Shown here piece after piece: positions 4,604-6,263 of a stretch of DNA of 6,263 bases. The DNA comes from Conexibacter sp. Lineage in GTDB: Bacteria > Actinomycetota > Thermoleophilia > Solirubrobacterales > Solirubrobacteraceae. Position 1 is the stretch's first letter. Every line of letters begins with the position of its first letter. Made by a program: the position numbers and the translations under genes. Under the pieces are notes generated by a model. That model was given only the letters and a program-made list of their open reading frames with translations. It made no database searches and had not been told where the DNA came from. The stretch is taken from assembly GCA_025964215.1 (NCBI GenBank), contig JAOPZG010000642.1, positions 1 to 6,263 of the forward strand. Reading direction: 5' to 3'.

Positions 4604-6263
4604 ATGCTCGGCAAGGGCCTCGGCCAGCCGGCGCTGTTCGCGATCGTCTACACGGCGGTCGCGTCGTCGATCTACTTCTCGCTCGGCGTCGTCGCCGACC
4701 ACGCGCTCGGCCTGACGCCGATCGTCTTCCTCGTCGCCGGGCTGTTCTTCGCGCTGGCGGCGATGACCTACGTCGAAGGCGCGTCGCTGCACCCGGAGCG
4801 CGCGGGCTCGACGGTCTTCGCGCGCTACGGCTTCAACGAGCTCGTGAGCTTCATCGCCGGCTGGGCGATCCTGCTCGACTACGTCATCCTGATCGCCGTC
4901 ACCGCGTTCTCGGCGACGAACTACCTGGCGGCCTTCTGGGGCGGCTTCGGGCACGGCAGCACCGAGATCATCCTCGCGCTGGGGATCGTGCTGTACGTCG
5001 CGGCGCGCAACATCCGCGGCTTCTCCAAGACGCGCGTGAACCGGATCAGCGCGCTCGTCGTCGCCGACATCGGCCTCCAGCTGCTGCTGATCGTCATCGG
5101 GCTGGCGACGTTCTTCAACTACGACAAGCTCGTCAACCCGATCCACCTCGGCGTGACGCCGCAGTGGAACGACGTCGTCTTCGCGCTCGGCGTGGCGACG
5201 GTCGTCTTCACGGGGCTCGAGTCCGCCGCCGGGCTCTCGGCCGAGGTGACCGCGAGCCGCGCGTCGCTCAAGCGGCTGATCGGCAGCGCGACCGCGGTCG
5301 TCATGGTGGTCTACGTCGGGATCGGGCTCGTGGCGGTGACCGCGTTCCCCGTGGTCGACGGTCACACGGCGATCAGCGGGCAGTACCTCGAGGCGCCGGT
5401 GCTCGGGATCGCCGAGAGCTTCGACACCGACTGGCTGGCGACGTTCTTCAAGTACACCATCTCGGTCGCGGCGACGGCGACGCTGATCGCCGCGTCGAAC
5501 TCCGCGATGCTCGGGCTCTCGCGGCTGGCCTACTCGCTCTCGCGCAACCGGCAGATCCCGAGCGCGCTCGGGCGGCTGCACCCGACGCGCTCGACGCCGT
5601 TCGTCCTGATCGTCATGGCCGCGGTGATCGCGGGCGCGCTGATCGTGCCCGAGGACCTCGACTTCCTCGTCGGCATCTACGCGTTCGGCGCCCTGCTCGG
5701 GCTGACGATCGCGCACCTCTCGATCATCTCGCTGCGCTACCGCGAGCCGAACCGCGAGCGCTTCTACTCGATCCCGCTGTCGGTGCCGTTCCGCGGCGGG
5801 TCGCTGCCGCTGCCGGCGGTCGTGGGCGCGATCCTGTCCGCCGCCGCGTGGGTCAGCGTCGTCGTCACGCACGCCGGCGCGCGCTACGTGGGCTTCGGCT
5901 GGATGGCGTTCGGGTTGGTGACCTACGTTGCGTACCGGCGCACGCAGGGCAAGTCGATCCTCAAGCGCGTGACGGTGCCCGAGGCGGCGCTGAAGCTGGA
6001 GCGCGACGAGCTCGAGTACGGCTCGATCCTCGTCCCGCTGACGGGCACGCCGCTCGACGACGACATGATCCAGACGGCGGGGCGGCTCGCGGGCGAGGAG
6101 ACCGACCCGGGGCTCGACCACAGCGGCTCGACGATCGAGGCGCTGTGGATCTTCGAGGTCCCGATGGCGCTGCCGATCGACGCGCGGCTGCCCGACGCGC
6201 AGCTCGAGCGCGCGCGAGCGGCGCTGCGGCGGGCGAAGGCCGTGGGGGAGGAGTACGAGGGCG
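4604..6263 (+). CDS. Second APC-family permease with C-terminal USP-like domain (transporter B), 3' end outside window
   Basis: An open frame of 553 codons from the ATG at 4604 to the window end, with no stop. It is paralogous to transporter A: shared blocks include LGLTPIVFLVAG (35-46), FARYGFNELVSF (72-83), AASNSAMLGLSRLAYSL (296-312), RQIPSALGRLHPTRSTP (316-332), IYAFGALLGLTIAHLSIISLR (358-378) and GGSLPLPA (398-405). About 12 TM segments span 11-444. From about 467 a USP-like domain begins (ELEYGSILVPLTG), truncated by the edge; it has about 8 more residues than A between the first helix and second strand. B departs from A and the family at key places. The TM1 break reads YTAVASSIYFSLG without the two glycines of A. 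After TM6 the GLE motif (204-206) and Glu214 remain, but the second acidic residue and the Ile-Pro are gone (LSAEVTASRASLKR). It may have another substrate, act as a sensor, or depend on A. Substrate unknown. Confidence 0.9.
   Translation, partial: MLGKGLGQPALFAIVYTAVASSIYFSLGVVADHALGLTPIVFLVAGLFFALAAMTYVEGASLHPERAGSTVFARYGFNELVSFIAGWAILLDYVILIAVTAFSATNYLAAFWGGFGHGSTEIILALGIVLYVAARNIRGFSKTRVNRISALVVADIGLQLLLIVIGLATFFNYDKLVNPIHLGVTPQWNDVVFALGVATVVFTGLESAAGLSAEVTASRASLKRLIGSATAVVMVVYVGIGLVAVTAFPVVDGHTAISGQYLEAPVLGIAESFDTDWLATFFKYTISVAATATLIAASNSAMLGLSRLAYSLSRNRQIPSALGRLHPTRSTPFVLIVMAAVIAGALIVPEDLDFLVGIYAFGALLGLTIAHLSIISLRYREPNRERFYSIPLSVPFRGGSLPLPAVVGAILSAAAWVSVVVTHAGARYVGFGWMAFGLVTYVAYRRTQGKSILKRVTVPEAALKLERDELEYGSILVPLTGTPLDDDMIQTAGRLAGEETDPGLDHSGSTIEALWIFEVPMALPIDARLPDAQLERARAALRRAKAVGEEYEG

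Noticed and set aside
4016..6121. A 701-codon minus-strand open frame opposite transporter B
   Set aside because: Its composition is dominated by Arg, Asp, Glu and His, and it lies opposite a clear membrane transporter; it is a codon-bias shadow, not a gene.
1..6263. CRISPR arrays, insertion sequences, tRNA or rRNA genes, phage or defence genes
   Set aside because: I saw no spaced direct repeats, transposase motifs, terminal inverted repeats or RNA gene signatures anywhere in the window.

Overview
The window is very GC-rich, and long spurious open frames run antisense to the real genes. It encodes a K+-independent type H+-pumping pyrophosphatase, a secreted SGNH hydrolase of a type familiar from actinobacteria, and amino-acid-permease/universal-stress-protein (APC-USP) fusions. 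Together with start codons that sit just after TAnnnT boxes without a Shine-Dalgarno sequence, this suggests a high-GC actinobacterium. Solirubrobacterales/Thermoleophilia is my best guess, made from style and remembered family resemblance and not from a marker gene.

Layout: (1) 2-817, plus strand: the C-terminal 271 residues of a membrane-bound pyrophosphatase (hppA), cut by the left edge and followed by a perfect 13-bp stem hairpin. (2) 818-1090: convergent intergenic region with one terminator-like hairpin for each flanking gene and no supported gene. (3) 1091-2284, minus strand: a secreted SGNH/GDSL-type hydrolase with a signal peptide and a strong ribosome binding site. (4) 2285-2441: divergent intergenic region with a likely plus-strand -10 box. 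(5) 2442-4355, plus: transporter A, a 12-TM APC permease fused to a C-terminal USP-like domain. (6) 4382 (or 4370)-4594, plus: a small two-TM protein of about 70 residues. (7) 4604-6263, plus: transporter B, a second APC-USP fusion paralogous to A, cut by the right edge.

Genes 5-7 are closely spaced, and the ribosome binding site of B overlaps the stop codon of the small gene, so they look like one operon. A and B are clearly homologous but differ at functionally sensitive places. A keeps a glycine-containing TM1 break and the acidic/Pro motif after TM6, while B has lost both. The USP domain of A lacks the usual glycine-rich nucleotide-binding motif. The paralogue - small membrane protein - paralogue arrangement is the most interesting thing here: it could be a two-component or sensor/transporter amino acid uptake system with an accessory subunit. 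That is inference. The pyrophosphatase and the secreted hydrolase are probably unrelated neighbours, apart from the pyrophosphatase adding to the proton gradient that APC carriers may use.
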